From NCBI GenBank assembly GCA_030535235.1, contig JAUNCL010000004.1, positions 1 to 64,000 on the forward strand: DNA of 64,000 nt. Direction: 5' to 3'. Every line of letters starts with the position of its first letter. Position 1 is the stretch's first letter. This DNA comes from Bacillota bacterium (GTDB lineage Bacteria; Bacillota; Clostridia; Oscillospirales; Oscillospiraceae). The translations under genes were made by a program, and so were the position numbers. Below, piece after piece: positions 1-8,828 of this stretch. The notes under the pieces were generated by a model. The model searched no databases. It saw only the letters and a program-made list of their open reading frames with translations, and had not been told where the DNA came from.

Positions 1-61
1 GAGAAATAATCACTATGGATTTTTTCAAGTGTCCAACTTGATTTTACAATCAACCGTTCTT

Positions 62-1678
62 TTAATAGAAAGCGTAGTTCACCATATTCTCGTACAGCGC
101 CCGGTCTTCCGCCGGGCCGCCGGCGCGGAGGTCAACGAGAGGACCACCCTGGAGAGCCACCCGGAGCTTCTGCTCCGTCTTTTCATCCAAGCTGTCCCCC
201 GCCAGCACGGAGATCAGCCCCGCCTGCCGCAGCAGATCCACAGCGAAGAGAAGATTCTCTCCCCGTTCCCTTACCGTCAGCGTGTGCAGGCTCCGGCTGA
301 GCAGCGCGTTCTCGATCTCCCCTGCTGCCTGGAGACTGTCCGCCAGGATCACAAAGGGCGTCTGGCCCAGGCGCTTGGCCCGGAGCGCCGGGGTAATCTC
401 CCGGTCTCCCTTTTCCTGGGAGCGGAAGACCTTTTGGACCACACCGCAGGCGCTGGTGGCATTGGTCAGCCGGTCGATGAGGATGAGCTCTCCCACGGTC
501 CGGTGCCGGTCAAAGGTATCCGCCGGAATGGGCCGGGACAGCTCCACCACGCATCGGGCGATCTCATTTTTCTCCAGCCGGTGGGCAGGGCGGTGTTCCC
601 CTGTGTTCACGTCCACCACATACTGGATCTCCGACAGGGATCCCGGCAGAAGCTGGGTCCCCAGTTTCACCAGGAAAGCCCGGCTGCCGGAGAGGATCTC
701 GTCGTCCATTCACAGCAGTGTGGCTTCCAGCCGATTGGTCACGGTGAGTCCGGCGTCCCTGGCCAGCACGCAGCCTCTGGAGACGTCCACCTCCCGGTCC
801 AGCTGGACGGTGACAGGTTGACCTGCCTTGGCGCTCTGCGTCTCCCTGTCTCCCACCAGGATGGCCTTCACTTTCGCCTGGGTGCCACTGGGCAGGACGG
901 TGATCTGATCTCCTACCGTCAGCCTTCCGGCCTCGATCTGCCCCTGGAACCCCCGGAAGGTGTGGTCCGGCCGGCAGACTCTCTGGACGGGGAGGTAAAA
1001 TCCCTCCTCCCGGTTTTGGTCGTCGATGGGAACTGTCTCCAGATAGTCCAGCAGCGGCCCGCCGTGATACCAGGGCATAGCCGGAGAGGCGGCGGTTACG
1101 TTGTCCCCCTCGGTGGCGGAGAGGGGGATGATTTTCACGGTCTCCAGCCCAAGCTCTTCCTTCAGCCCATGGATCTCCTCCTGGATCTCCCGGTACCGGT
1201 CCTGGCGGTAGCCGACCAGGTCCATCTTATTCACCGCAAAGACGAAGGACCGGATGCCCATCAGGGTGCAGATCCGGGCGTGACGGCGGGTTTGGACCAG
1301 GACCCCCTGGGAGGCGTCCACCAAAATCACCGCCAGATCTGCGAAGGAGGCCCCCACCGCCATGTTCCGGGTGTACTCCTCGTGGCCGGGGGTGTCCGCC
1401 ACGATGAAACTCCGCCGGTCGGTGGTGAAGTAGCGATAGGCAACGTCGATGGTGATCCCCTGTTCCCGCTCGGCCATGAGGCCGTCCAGCAGAAGGGAGT
1501 AATCCAGCTTCCCGCCTCGGGAGCCCACCTTGCTGTCCAGCTCCAGAGCCTGGGCCTGGTCAGCGTACAGGAGCTTGGTGTCATAGAGAATATGGCCGAT
1601 GAGGGTGGACTTGCCGTCGTCCACACTGCCGCAGGTGATGAATTTCAGCAGGCCGCCGGCCGTTTTTTGCTTTTCCAT
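62..1678 (-). pseudogene. cysN: Sulfate adenylyltransferase subunit 1 (CysN), interrupted by TGA
   Basis: CysN is the GTPase subunit of ATP sulfurylase; with CysD it makes adenylylsulfate (APS) from ATP and sulfate. The first 322 codons (1678 down to 710) carry the EF-Tu-like G domain: GSVDDGKSTL P-loop, DTPGHEEY and NKMDL, then the start of a beta-barrel. A TGA at 712-710 follows EATLL, where CysN proteins normally read a Trp (..LLWMDDE..). The next codon is ATG and the same frame continues for 215 residues to 62. Those residues hold the remaining barrel domains and an extra C-terminal region of about 90 residues that resembles a degraded APS-kinase (CysC) fold. The start overlaps the cysD stop (TGATG). 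Either the gene is newly broken, or the halves are made by readthrough or restart at the ATG next to the stop. I see no strong ribosome site before that ATG. Confidence 0.88.
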
Positions 1679-2580
1679 CAGAAATATCCCTCCCGTTTCC
1701 GTTTTTCCATGCTGGCCTCTCCCCCGTCCCTGTCAATGACCCGGCTGGTGCGCTCCGAGGTCACGGCGCTGAGGGTCTCGGCGATGATGGCGTCCAGGGT
1801 GTCCGCCTGGGACTCCACCCCGCCGGTAAGGGGGTAGCACCCCAGGGTGCGGAAGCGGACGGACTTATGCTCCACCTGCTCCCCGGGAAGCAGACGCATC
1901 CGGTCATCGTCCACCATGATGTACTGGCCGTCCCGCTTCACCACCGGCCGCTCCTTGGCAAAGTACAGGGGGACGATCTCGATGCCCTCCTGACGGATAT
2001 ACTGCCAGATGTCCTTCTCCGTCCAGTTCGAGATTGGAAAGACCCGGATGCTCTCTCCCCTGTGGATCTGGGTGTTGTAGAGCTTCCACATCTCCGGCCG
2101 CTGGTTCTTGGGGTCCCAGGCCTGCTCCGCGTTGCGGAAGGAGAAGACACGCTCCTTGGCCCGGGACTTCTCTTCGTCCCGGCGGCCCCCGCCGAAGGCA
2201 GCGGTGAAGCCGTATTGGGTCAGCGCCTGTTTCAGGGCCTGGGTCTTCATGATATCTGTGTAGGCCGCCCCGTGGTCAAAGGGGTTGATCCCCTGCCTGA
2301 TCCCTTCGGGGTTGCTGTACACCAGCATATCCAGCCCGTACTTTTCCGCCACATGGTCCCGGAACTCGATCATCTCCCGGAACTTCCAGGTGGTATCGAT
2401 GTGCAGAAAGGGGAAGGGCGGCTTCTCCGGGTAAAAGGCCTTTCTGGCCAGGTGGAGCAGCACGGAGCTGTCCTTGCCGATGGAGTAGAGCATCACCGGC
2501 TTTTCACATTCAGCGGCCACCTCCCGGATGATGTAGATGGCCTCGGCCTCTAATTTTTCCAGATGGGACAATTCTCCCAT
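1678..2580 (-). CDS. cysD: Sulfate adenylyltransferase subunit 2 (CysD)
   Basis: This is the catalytic subunit of ATP sulfurylase, an ATP pyrophosphatase of the PP-loop/PAPS-reductase superfamily. At 300 residues it has the usual family length. The PP-loop motif [11 protein letters not shown] lies near residue 32, followed by the [13 protein letters not shown] segment and the conserved [14 protein letters not shown] region. The start has a strong ribosome site (AAAGGAGGG). It sits between the AprB-like gene and cysN and shares a TGATG overlap with cysN, so the two subunits are probably translationally coupled. Its partner is interrupted, so the activity of the complex is uncertain. Confidence 0.96.
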   Translation of the reverse strand: MGELSHLEKLEAEAIYIIREVAAECEKPVMLYSIGKDSSVLLHLARKAFYPEKPPFPFLHIDTTWKFREMIEFRDHVAEKYGLDMLVYSNPEGIRQGINPFDHGAAYTDIMKTQALKQALTQYGFTAAFGGGRRDEEKSRAKERVFSFRNAEQAWDPKNQRPEMWKLYNTQIHRGESIRVFPISNWTEKDIWQYIRQEGIEIVPLYFAKERPVVKRDGQYIMVDDDRMRLLPGEQVEHKSVRFRTLGCYPLTGGVESQADTLDAIIAETLSAVTSERTSRVIDRDGGEASMEKRKREGYF

Positions 2581-2601
2581 GGGAGTTCCCTCCTTTTTAT
2601 C

Positions 2602-2916
2602 TCAGTATTTGTTGGCGTCCCGCCGGTCCACGGTGATGGTGACAGACTCCCCATCCGGCCGGCGGATGATCCACCGGCGCAGGGGGCCTTCGGTCTCGGT
2701 CTTCATGGTGCTTCCCCTGCCCCCGATATCCGCCCCCAGGAAGTAGAAAATGGCTCCGTGGCGGCACTCCTTCAGACAGGCGGTACAGCCCCAGCACTCC
2801 TCCGGGCGTTTCAAATAGGCGGTGCCGTCGGGCCGGGCCTTAATGAGGCTGCCGGGACAGACTGCACGGCACAGGCCGCAGGCCTTGCAGGCTGTCTGAT
2901 CAATGCGTATGCTCAT
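2602..2916 (-). CDS. AprB-like ferredoxin subunit of APS reductase
   Basis: This 104-residue protein carries two [4Fe-4S] motifs of the CxxCxxCxxxCP type (CKACGLCRAVCP near residue 10, CWGCTACLKEC near residue 40). The C-terminal tail holds the TGRRW-like turn and short strands typical of the beta subunit of adenylylsulfate reductase (here PLRRWIIRRPDGES). It overlaps the 3' end of the AprA-like gene by 17 bases. Its probable role is to feed electrons to the flavoprotein partner for reduction of APS to sulfite. Because the neighbours are sulfate import and ATP sulfurylase genes, and no qmo or dissimilatory dsr genes are seen, an assimilatory role is inferred. Confidence 0.85.
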   Translation of the reverse strand: MSIRIDQTACKACGLCRAVCPGSLIKARPDGTAYLKRPEECWGCTACLKECRHGAIFYFLGADIGGRGSTMKTETEGPLRRWIIRRPDGESVTITVDRRDANKY

Positions 2917-4588
2917 AGGAAAACACCCCCTTCACCAAGGGCCGGTGGAAGACCTGGATGCGGCCCTCCACCAGGCGGGAATTGACGTAATAGGCACAGG
3001 TCTCGTCCTTCTCCGGGTAGTCGGTGTTCACCCCGAACCCAGGCCAGCGGGTCTCCTTTCGGTCCAGCAGATGGGCGATAAGGCTCTGACAGACCACCAG
3101 CTGTTCCCGGAGCTGGAAGATGTGAACCAGATCGTCCATGTCCTCCGCCTTCAGATCCCGGGCCAACCGGGACAGCTCCCGGATGGCCTCCTCCGCCAGA
3201 GTCAGCTGCCGGGCGTTGTAGCGGTAGCCGGTGCGGATCCCCCCTGCGTAGTCATCCATGGTCTTCTGCATGGCCTCCTCTAGCTGGAACACATCATATC
3301 CGACCGCTCCCCCCGGGGAAAGACAGCGGGCATAGTCCGAGAGAACCGGCCGGGATGCCAGGAGCAGAGCCTGTTCCGACAGGGGCGGCAGGTCCTTCCG
3401 GTCCTCCAAAAAGGCCAGGGCAGCGATCTTTCCCTCTGCCAAAGCCCCGGTGACGAACTTCTTGGGCGCACCGCCGGCCACATCTCCGGCGGCATACAGG
3501 CCCCGGAGGGTCGTGCGCCGCCGGCTGTCCACCCAATACCCGCTGCCGGTGTGGCCGCCGACGATGTAGGGCTCGGTACCCTCCACCTCCACGTTCTGCT
3601 GAGAGGGAAGCCGACCGCTCTCCAGCCACTTGAGGGTCTGGCTGGGGGCCATGTTCAGGTAAGCCCGAAGCAGTTCCTGATCCTGCTGAGGGGTGCAGCC
3701 CTCCGTACGCAGGTAGCAGGGACCCCGGCCCTCCCGGGCCTCGTTGGTGGTGCCGAAGGCCCGCCCGGAGGTGGACAAACCGTATTTTGTCTCGTACACC
3801 TCTCCCAGGCCGTTGACCTCCCTGGCCCCCACCCCCAGAGCAATGGTACCGGTGGGGGCGATGGTGTCCTTGCACCGCTGGGCCACGAACCGCATCTCAA
3901 AGCTGGTCATCTCCGCCCCGGCCCGGATGCCCATGGCGTAACCGGCCCCGGTGTTGAAGGGGGGATACCACATTTTGTGCCGGGAGAAGCCCGGATTGTT
4001 GGGCCGGTACAGCCCCGACGCGCCGCCGGTGGCGCAGAGGACCCCCTGGGCGGCGATCACATAGGCGATCTCCTCTTCCACAGAGAAGCCCACCGCGCCG
4101 CACACCCGGTCGCCGTCCGTTAGATAGTCGGTGATGTTCACATGGTTCAGCACCGTTACGTTAGGAAACTGGGTCAACGCGCCGGCTAAAATCGGCTTCA
4201 GATTCTCGCCGTTGATCTTGATGTTCTGCTTGCCCCGGGAGACGTAGTTTCCCTCCTCATCCTTCTGGATGACCAGGCCCATGCGCTCCAGGTCCTCGGC
4301 GGCCTGGTTAAATTCCTGCGCCATGGACAACACCAAATCATCCCGGAGGATACCCTCCGCGTCCCAGCGGACGAACTCCAGATAGTCCCGAGGGGTCTGG
4401 CCTGGGGTGATGTAGGCGTTGATGGCGTTGACCCCGGCGGCCAGACAGCCGCTGCGCTTGACATGGGCTTTCTCCGCCACCAAAATCCGGAGCTCCGGGT
4501 CCTGCCGGGCCGCCGTGATGGCGGCGTAACAGCCCGCAGTGCCGCCGCCGATGATGAGCAGATCGGTGGTCAGGCTGGTTTGCTTCAC
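2900..4588 (-). CDS. AprA-like flavoprotein subunit of APS reductase
   Basis: This is a 562-residue FAD protein of the fumarate reductase/AprA superfamily. The N-terminal dinucleotide fold IIGGGTAGCYAA (about residues 12-23) is followed by a KRSGCLAAGVNAINAYI segment, which closely matches the KRSG...AINxY block of adenylylsulfate reductase alpha. The reductase/capping domain and a helical C-terminal domain follow. It is somewhat shorter than classical dissimilatory AprA (about 620-660 residues). The ribosome site GGAAGGGAG precedes the ATG. Position between cysA and cysD supports reduction of APS to sulfite in assimilation. An alternative is another fumarate-reductase-like dehydrogenase, but the context argues against that. 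Confidence 0.88.
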   Translation of the reverse strand: MKQTSLTTDLLIIGGGTAGCYAAITAARQDPELRILVAEKAHVKRSGCLAAGVNAINAYITPGQTPRDYLEFVRWDAEGILRDDLVLSMAQEFNQAAEDLERMGLVIQKDEEGNYVSRGKQNIKINGENLKPILAGALTQFPNVTVLNHVNITDYLTDGDRVCGAVGFSVEEEIAYVIAAQGVLCATGGASGLYRPNNPGFSRHKMWYPPFNTGAGYAMGIRAGAEMTSFEMRFVAQRCKDTIAPTGTIALGVGAREVNGLGEVYETKYGLSTSGRAFGTTNEAREGRGPCYLRTEGCTPQQDQELLRAYLNMAPSQTLKWLESGRLPSQQNVEVEGTEPYIVGGHTGSGYWVDSRRRTTLRGLYAAGDVAGGAPKKFVTGALAEGKIAALAFLEDRKDLPPLSEQALLLASRPVLSDYARCLSPGGAVGYDVFQLEEAMQKTMDDYAGGIRTGYRYNARQLTLAEEAIRELSRLARDLKAEDMDDLVHIFQLREQLVVCQSLIAHLLDRKETRWPGFGVNTDYPEKDETCAYYVNSRLVEGRIQVFHRPLVKGVFSYEHTH

Positions 4589-4609
4589 ATTGGTTCTCTC
4601 CCTTCCTGT

Positions 4610-5683
4610 TTAGATGATGACGCTCTCGCCTGCCAGGGATCGGTTGTCCATCAGGGTGATCTTCTCCCCATCCAGGACGAAAAGGCGGTGGATAAACACA
4701 TCCACAGTCTCCCCGATCTCCACCGCCGGGTCGTTGATGCTTCGGATGGCGGAGAGCAGATTACCGTGGATGAGCACCCGGATCTCCAGGCTGCTGCCCC
4801 GGAAGATAACGTCCTGGACCACGCCCTCCTCGGCGGAGTTTTGGAACTGGACCCGTTCCCCTTTTTTATAGACGCTGATGAACTCCGGCCGCAGGATGGC
4901 CTCGGTGTCCCGCCCGCCCCGCTCGAAGGAGCGGAACTTCTCGTAGTTCTTCACCGGGATGGAGTTGCCGATGAACCGGGCCACAAAGGCCGTGGCGGGG
5001 CTGCGGTAGAGCGCCTGGGGGGTCCCCACCTGCTCCACCCGGCCTTGATTGGTAACGATGATGTCGTCGGCCACCTCGATGGCCTCGTCCTGGTCGTGGG
5101 TGACGAAAATGCTGGTGATATTCAGCTGCGTGATCATCTCCCGCAGCCAGGTGCGCAGCTCCAGGCGCACCTTAGCGTCAATGGCTGCGAAGGGCTCATC
5201 CAACAGGAGAAGCTGGGGACGGGGTGCCAGTGCCCGGGCAAAGGCCACCCGCTGCCGCTGGCCGCCGGAGAGCTGACTGGGGTAGCGCTTCTCCAGGCCC
5301 TCGCAGTTGATCAGCTTCAGCAGCTCCCGCACTCGCTGATCGATTTCCTCTTTGGGGGCTTTTTTTACCCGCAGACCGAAAGCGATGTTGTCATAGACGG
5401 TCATGTACCGGAACAGGGCGTAGTTCTGAAAGACGAACCCTATGCCCCGCTCACTGCCGGGAACCTGGTTGACCACCCTGCCGTCAATGCGGATCTCGCC
5501 GCTGTCCGGGTGTTCCAGACCCGCGATCATCCTCAGGATCGTGGTCTTTCCGCTGCCGCTGGGACCCAGCAGGGCCACAAGACGACCTTTCGGAATGGAA
5601 AAATTGATATCCTTGGAGGCCTGAAAGTCTCCAAAATGCTTGTTGATGTGGCTCAGCTCCACATAGCTCGTGTTTTCTGCCAT
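4610..5683 (-). CDS. cysA: Sulfate/thiosulfate ABC transporter ATPase (CysA)
   Basis: ATP-binding subunit of the sulfate importer, 357 residues. It shows Walker A GPSGSGKTT, signature LSGGQRQR, Walker B LLLDEPFAAID and the switch His in VTHDQDEA. A C-terminal regulatory TOBE-like domain (about residues 240-357) is typical of the CysA/PotA group. It follows cysW by 15 bases and precedes the APS reductase genes, so import and reduction are transcribed together. Confidence 0.96.
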   Translation of the reverse strand: MAENTSYVELSHINKHFGDFQASKDINFSIPKGRLVALLGPSGSGKTTILRMIAGLEHPDSGEIRIDGRVVNQVPGSERGIGFVFQNYALFRYMTVYDNIAFGLRVKKAPKEEIDQRVRELLKLINCEGLEKRYPSQLSGGQRQRVAFARALAPRPQLLLLDEPFAAIDAKVRLELRTWLREMITQLNITSIFVTHDQDEAIEVADDIIVTNQGRVEQVGTPQALYRSPATAFVARFIGNSIPVKNYEKFRSFERGGRDTEAILRPEFISVYKKGERVQFQNSAEEGVVQDVIFRGSSLEIRVLIHGNLLSAIRSINDPAVEIGETVDVFIHRLFVLDGEKITLMDNRSLAGESVII

Positions 5684-5698
5684 GACTTTCCCTCCTTA

Positions 5699-6526
5699 TT
5701 ATCGTATGTCGTTGGCTTTGTTCCCCTTGCGCTCCAGCCAGCACCGCAAAATCAGGACAATGATGGCCATGATCACCAGCAGGGACGAGGCGGCGAAGGC
5801 TCCGGTGAAGTCATAGCCCTGGTAGAGCAGCTCCACGTACAGGGGGAGGGTGTTGGTCTTTCCCCGCAGGTGACCGGAGAGGACCGACACGGCGCCGAAC
5901 TCTCCCATGGCCCGGGCGGTGCAGAGGACCACACCATAAAGCAGCGCCCATTTCATGTGGGGCAGAGTGACCTTCCGGAAAATGGTAAACGTCCCCGCCC
6001 CCATGAGGGCCGCCGCTTCCTCCTCGTCGGTCCCCTGGGCATTGAGCACCGGGATCAGTTCCCGGGAAATAAAGGGGAAGGTCACAAAGATGGTGGCCAG
6101 AACGATGCCCGGCACGGCGAAGATGATCTGGACGCCCGCCTCTTCCAGAAGAGGATAGAGCGGACTCTGCCGGCCAAAAGTGAGCACATAGATGAGGCCC
6201 GCAATGATGGGAGACACCGTCACCGGCAGATCAATGAAGGTGGACAAAACCTTTTTCCCCCGGAAGGAGAACTTGGTCAGGCTCCAGGCAGCGCACAGGC
6301 CGAAGAGGGTGTTGATGACCACCGCCCAGAGGGTGGCCTCCAGGGTGAGCAGGGCGGCTTTCCGGGCGTAGGGGTCGGTGATGGCGGCCCAATAGGCGCC
6401 AAAGCCCTCCCGCAGCGCGGTGATGACGATATAGGCCAGCGGGAGCAGAAGCATCACTGCCAGAAATACAACGCACAGGAGGATGAGGACCCACTTCAGG
6501 GGTCCGCTGTCTTTTCTCAGTTCCAT
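5699..6526 (-). CDS. cysW: Sulfate ABC transporter permease (CysW)
   Basis: Inner-membrane permease of the sulfate importer, 275 residues. It has about six hydrophobic segments and the EAA loop (EEAAALMGAGTFTIFRKV) that docks on the ATPase. The FGAVSVLSGHLRGKTNTLPL stretch is characteristic of CysW. It pairs with CysT; 12 bases separate the two genes. Confidence 0.95.
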   Translation of the reverse strand: MELRKDSGPLKWVLILLCVVFLAVMLLLPLAYIVITALREGFGAYWAAITDPYARKAALLTLEATLWAVVINTLFGLCAAWSLTKFSFRGKKVLSTFIDLPVTVSPIIAGLIYVLTFGRQSPLYPLLEEAGVQIIFAVPGIVLATIFVTFPFISRELIPVLNAQGTDEEEAAALMGAGTFTIFRKVTLPHMKWALLYGVVLCTARAMGEFGAVSVLSGHLRGKTNTLPLYVELLYQGYDFTGAFAASSLLVIMAIIVLILRCWLERKGNKANDIR

Positions 6527-6538
6527 GGGATCCCCTCC

Positions 6539-7384
6539 TTATGCCAGTCCGCTTACGCGCTTGGACACCCGGCTTTGGAGCAGCGCATTTACAGACAGGA
6601 TGATAAAGGCGATAAACAGCATCACCAGGGCAATGGAGGTGGCGCTGGCATAGTCAAATTCCTGAAGCTGCGCCATAATCATCAGCGGGGCGATTTCGGT
6701 CTCGTAGGGGGTGTTGCCCGCGATGAAGACCACGCTGCCGTACTCCCCAATGCTCCGGGCGAAAGCCAGGGTAAATCCGGAGATCAGCGCCGGGAGAATT
6801 TCCGGGAACAGGACCTTTCGGAAGGTCTCTCCCCGGCTGGCCCCCAGGATCATGGCCGCCTCCTCATACTGCCGGTCGATCTTCTCCAGCACCGGCTGGA
6901 CGCTGCGAACCACGAAGGGGATGCCAATGAACACCAGGGCGATGGTGATACCCAGCCGGGTGTAGGCGATTCTCAGGCCGAAATGATCGTAGAAAAACTG
7001 ACCCACCCAACCGTTGGTGGTGGTGAGATGGGTCAGCGCGATGCCCGCCACCGCCGTGGGCAGGGCAAAGGGCAGCTCGATGATCCCGTCGATGAAACCC
7101 TTGCCGGGAAACTCATACCGAACCAGCACCCAGGCCAGAATCAGCCCCATAGCGGCATTGATGAGAGAGGCCACAAAGGCGGTGGAGATGCTCACCCAAT
7201 AGCTGGAGAGTACCCGGGGCCGCGTGATGGTGTTCCAAAACGCAGAGGGCGAGAGCTGCGCCGTGTAGATCACCAGAGAGCACAGCGGGATCAGCACGAT
7301 CAGACTCAGAATGGCGATCATAATTCCGAAGCTCAGGCCAAAGCCTGGGATAACGCTCCGGCGATTCCGGGTTCTCGTTTTCAC
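6539..7384 (-). CDS. cysT: Sulfate ABC transporter permease (CysT)
   Basis: The second permease, 281 residues from a GTG at 7384-7382 that is preceded by a good ribosome site (GGAAAGGAAG). An earlier in-frame start would add 25 residues read from the strong hairpin upstream and is unlikely. There are six predicted membrane segments, the LPTAVAGIAL motif and the EAA loop (YEEAAMILGASRGETFRKV), with FGEYGSVVFI-like residues near the end. The spacing to cysW fits one operon. Confidence 0.95.
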   Translation of the reverse strand: MKTRTRNRRSVIPGFGLSFGIMIAILSLIVLIPLCSLVIYTAQLSPSAFWNTITRPRVLSSYWVSISTAFVASLINAAMGLILAWVLVRYEFPGKGFIDGIIELPFALPTAVAGIALTHLTTTNGWVGQFFYDHFGLRIAYTRLGITIALVFIGIPFVVRSVQPVLEKIDRQYEEAAMILGASRGETFRKVLFPEILPALISGFTLAFARSIGEYGSVVFIAGNTPYETEIAPLMIMAQLQEFDYASATSIALVMLFIAFIILSVNALLQSRVSKRVSGLA

Positions 7385-7410
7385 GATGTCACTTCCTTTC
7401 CAAATAAAGT

Positions 7411-7452
7411 GCGGCCTCCCCGCCGGGAACAGACCCCAGGCGGGGAGGCCGC
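7411..7452 (-). terminator. Strong hairpin between sbp and cysT
   Basis: A perfect 14-bp inverted repeat (GCGGCCTCCCCGCC) flanks a 14-base loop. It lies between the stop codon of the binding-protein gene and the GTG of cysT. No U-tract follows in the transcribed direction, so it is more likely an mRNA 3'-end stabiliser or partial attenuator that raises binding-protein output over the permeases than a full terminator. Confidence 0.7.
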
Positions 7453-7490
7453 GCATCATTAACGCTCAACGGGAGAAATCCTCCCCCGAA

Positions 7491-8588
7491 TCACTGTTCT
7501 TCGTAGATCTGGTCAAAGTTTGCCCCGTCGGCAAAGTGGGTAACCTGGGCTTTGCTCCAGCCGCCGAAATGGTTGATATCCGTGAGCTTCACCGTGTCGA
7601 TGATCCACTTGCCATCGGCAGGGATCTCGGTGATGGTGTTGCTGTCACCGGAGAAGACGTACTGGTTATAAATGCTCTCGGTGCTGGGACGGTAGAAGTT
7701 TTCCGCCTCGATAACCTGGGCATCATCGGAGTACAGATAGTTCAAATACTCCGTGGCCGCATCCAGAGTGCCGTGCTTTTCCGCCACCTCGTCTACCACC
7801 GCCACAGTGGGCTGGCAGAGGATGGAGACAGAGGGCACCACGATCTCATACTCGCCGGGGTACTCCTCCAGGGAGAGGAAGGCCTCGTTCTCCCAGGCGA
7901 TGAGCACATCCCCCTGGCCGTTTTCCACGAAGGAGGTGGTAGCACCCCGGGCGCCGGAGTCCAGCACCACCACGTTCTGATACAGCGTCCGGATGGACTC
8001 CAGGATCTGCTCCTCACTCTGGCCCGCCTGCTCGAAGTAGTACCAGGCTGCCAGGTAGTTCCACCGGGCGCCGCCGGAGGTCTTGGGGTTGGGGGTGATG
8101 ACGCCCACATCATCCCGGGTCAGGTCATCCCAGTCCTGGATGTTCTTGGGGTTGCCCGCCCGCACCAGGAAAACGATGGTGGAGGTGTAGGGAGAGCTGT
8201 CCAGGGGGAACTCACTGGTAAAGCCCTCGTCGATGAGGCCGACATCGGCCACCACCTGGACGTCACCTTCCAGAGCCAGGGTGACCACATCTGCCTCTAG
8301 GCCGTTGGCCACTTCCAGAGCCTGCTTACCGGAGCCGCCGTGGGACTGGGTGATGGTTATGTCCTGGCCGGTGATCTCCTTGTAGTGCTCGGCAAAGAGT
8401 TCATTGTACGCCGTATACAGTTCCCGGGTGGGGTCGTAAGACACGTTGGTCAGTTCGATGGGGCCGGAAGAGGTCTCGGCTCCGGTTTCCGTGTTTCCTT
8501 CCGTCTGGCTGCCGCATCCAGCCAGCAAGGTCAGGCCCAGGGCGGCGGTGAGTGTAACTGCTGCGATGCGATGCTTCCATGTTTTCAT
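7491..8588 (-). CDS. sbp: Sulfate-binding lipoprotein (Sbp)
   Basis: Periplasmic-type sulfate-binding protein of the CysP/Sbp family, anchored as a lipoprotein. The chosen ATG at 8588 has a GAAGGA ribosome site. It gives a signal peptide with lipobox LLAGC (Cys25) and a 365-residue product. An in-frame start 39 codons upstream would put an untypical segment before the signal peptide. Sbp hallmarks are NVSYDPTRELY, SHGGSGKQALEV, KTSGGARWNYLAAW and the C-terminal FGGWSKAQVTHF. It is the first gene of the sulfate operon, 165 bases below the -10 box. Confidence 0.95.
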   Translation of the reverse strand: MKTWKHRIAAVTLTAALGLTLLAGCGSQTEGNTETGAETSSGPIELTNVSYDPTRELYTAYNELFAEHYKEITGQDITITQSHGGSGKQALEVANGLEADVVTLALEGDVQVVADVGLIDEGFTSEFPLDSSPYTSTIVFLVRAGNPKNIQDWDDLTRDDVGVITPNPKTSGGARWNYLAAWYYFEQAGQSEEQILESIRTLYQNVVVLDSGARGATTSFVENGQGDVLIAWENEAFLSLEEYPGEYEIVVPSVSILCQPTVAVVDEVAEKHGTLDAATEYLNYLYSDDAQVIEAENFYRPSTESIYNQYVFSGDSNTITEIPADGKWIIDTVKLTDINHFGGWSKAQVTHFADGANFDQIYEEQ

Positions 8589-8752
8589 AACAGATCCTTC
8601 TTTCTTTTTATTCTGAATTGCTGTGTGGGGGGCATTGCCCAAAGTCGATGGGATCACAGGCAACATCGCATTCGAATCACAACAGATGAAAGCTTCATCT
8701 CTCATCCCTCCTCTTATTCCCTATTTCCACAGTAGGGAAAAATGTTATTTGG

Positions 8753-8781
8753 AGTATAGGCCACGAAATGGAAAATGTCAA
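8753..8781 (-). promoter_or_regulatory. Promoter of the sbp-cys operon
   Basis: On the minus strand, TTGACA (8781-8776), a 17-base spacer and TATACT (8758-8753). It lies about 165 bases upstream of the sbp ATG. The CGATA-N5-TATCG palindrome sits 32 bases upstream of the -35 box, a position that suits a LysR-type activator. Confidence 0.75.
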
Positions 8782-8813
8782 GGGGTTGTTTCTGCTTTTG
8801 CTATCCATTTTTC

Positions 8814-8828
8814 CGATACCCCCTATCG
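8814..8828. promoter_or_regulatory. Palindromic operator, copy 1 (CGATACCCCCTATCG)
   Basis: A perfect 5-bp inverted repeat around CCCCC. The same 15 bases recur at 15373-15387 with the same flanking promoter geometry. The sequence resembles a LysR-family recognition site. The stop codon of the HTH-only LysR gene (8825-8823) lies inside it. Confidence 0.65.

Noticed and set aside
4463..7462. Plus-strand open frame of about 1000 codons opposite the cysA/cysW/cysT genes
   Set aside because: It is the mirror of GC-rich coding DNA. The minus-strand proteins have clear ABC-transporter motifs; this frame gives His/Gly/Asp-rich text with no domain.
8589..8752. Riboswitch or T-box leader before sbp
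   Set aside because: I found no SAM-box, T-box or anti-terminator arrangement by eye; promoter and operator account for the region.
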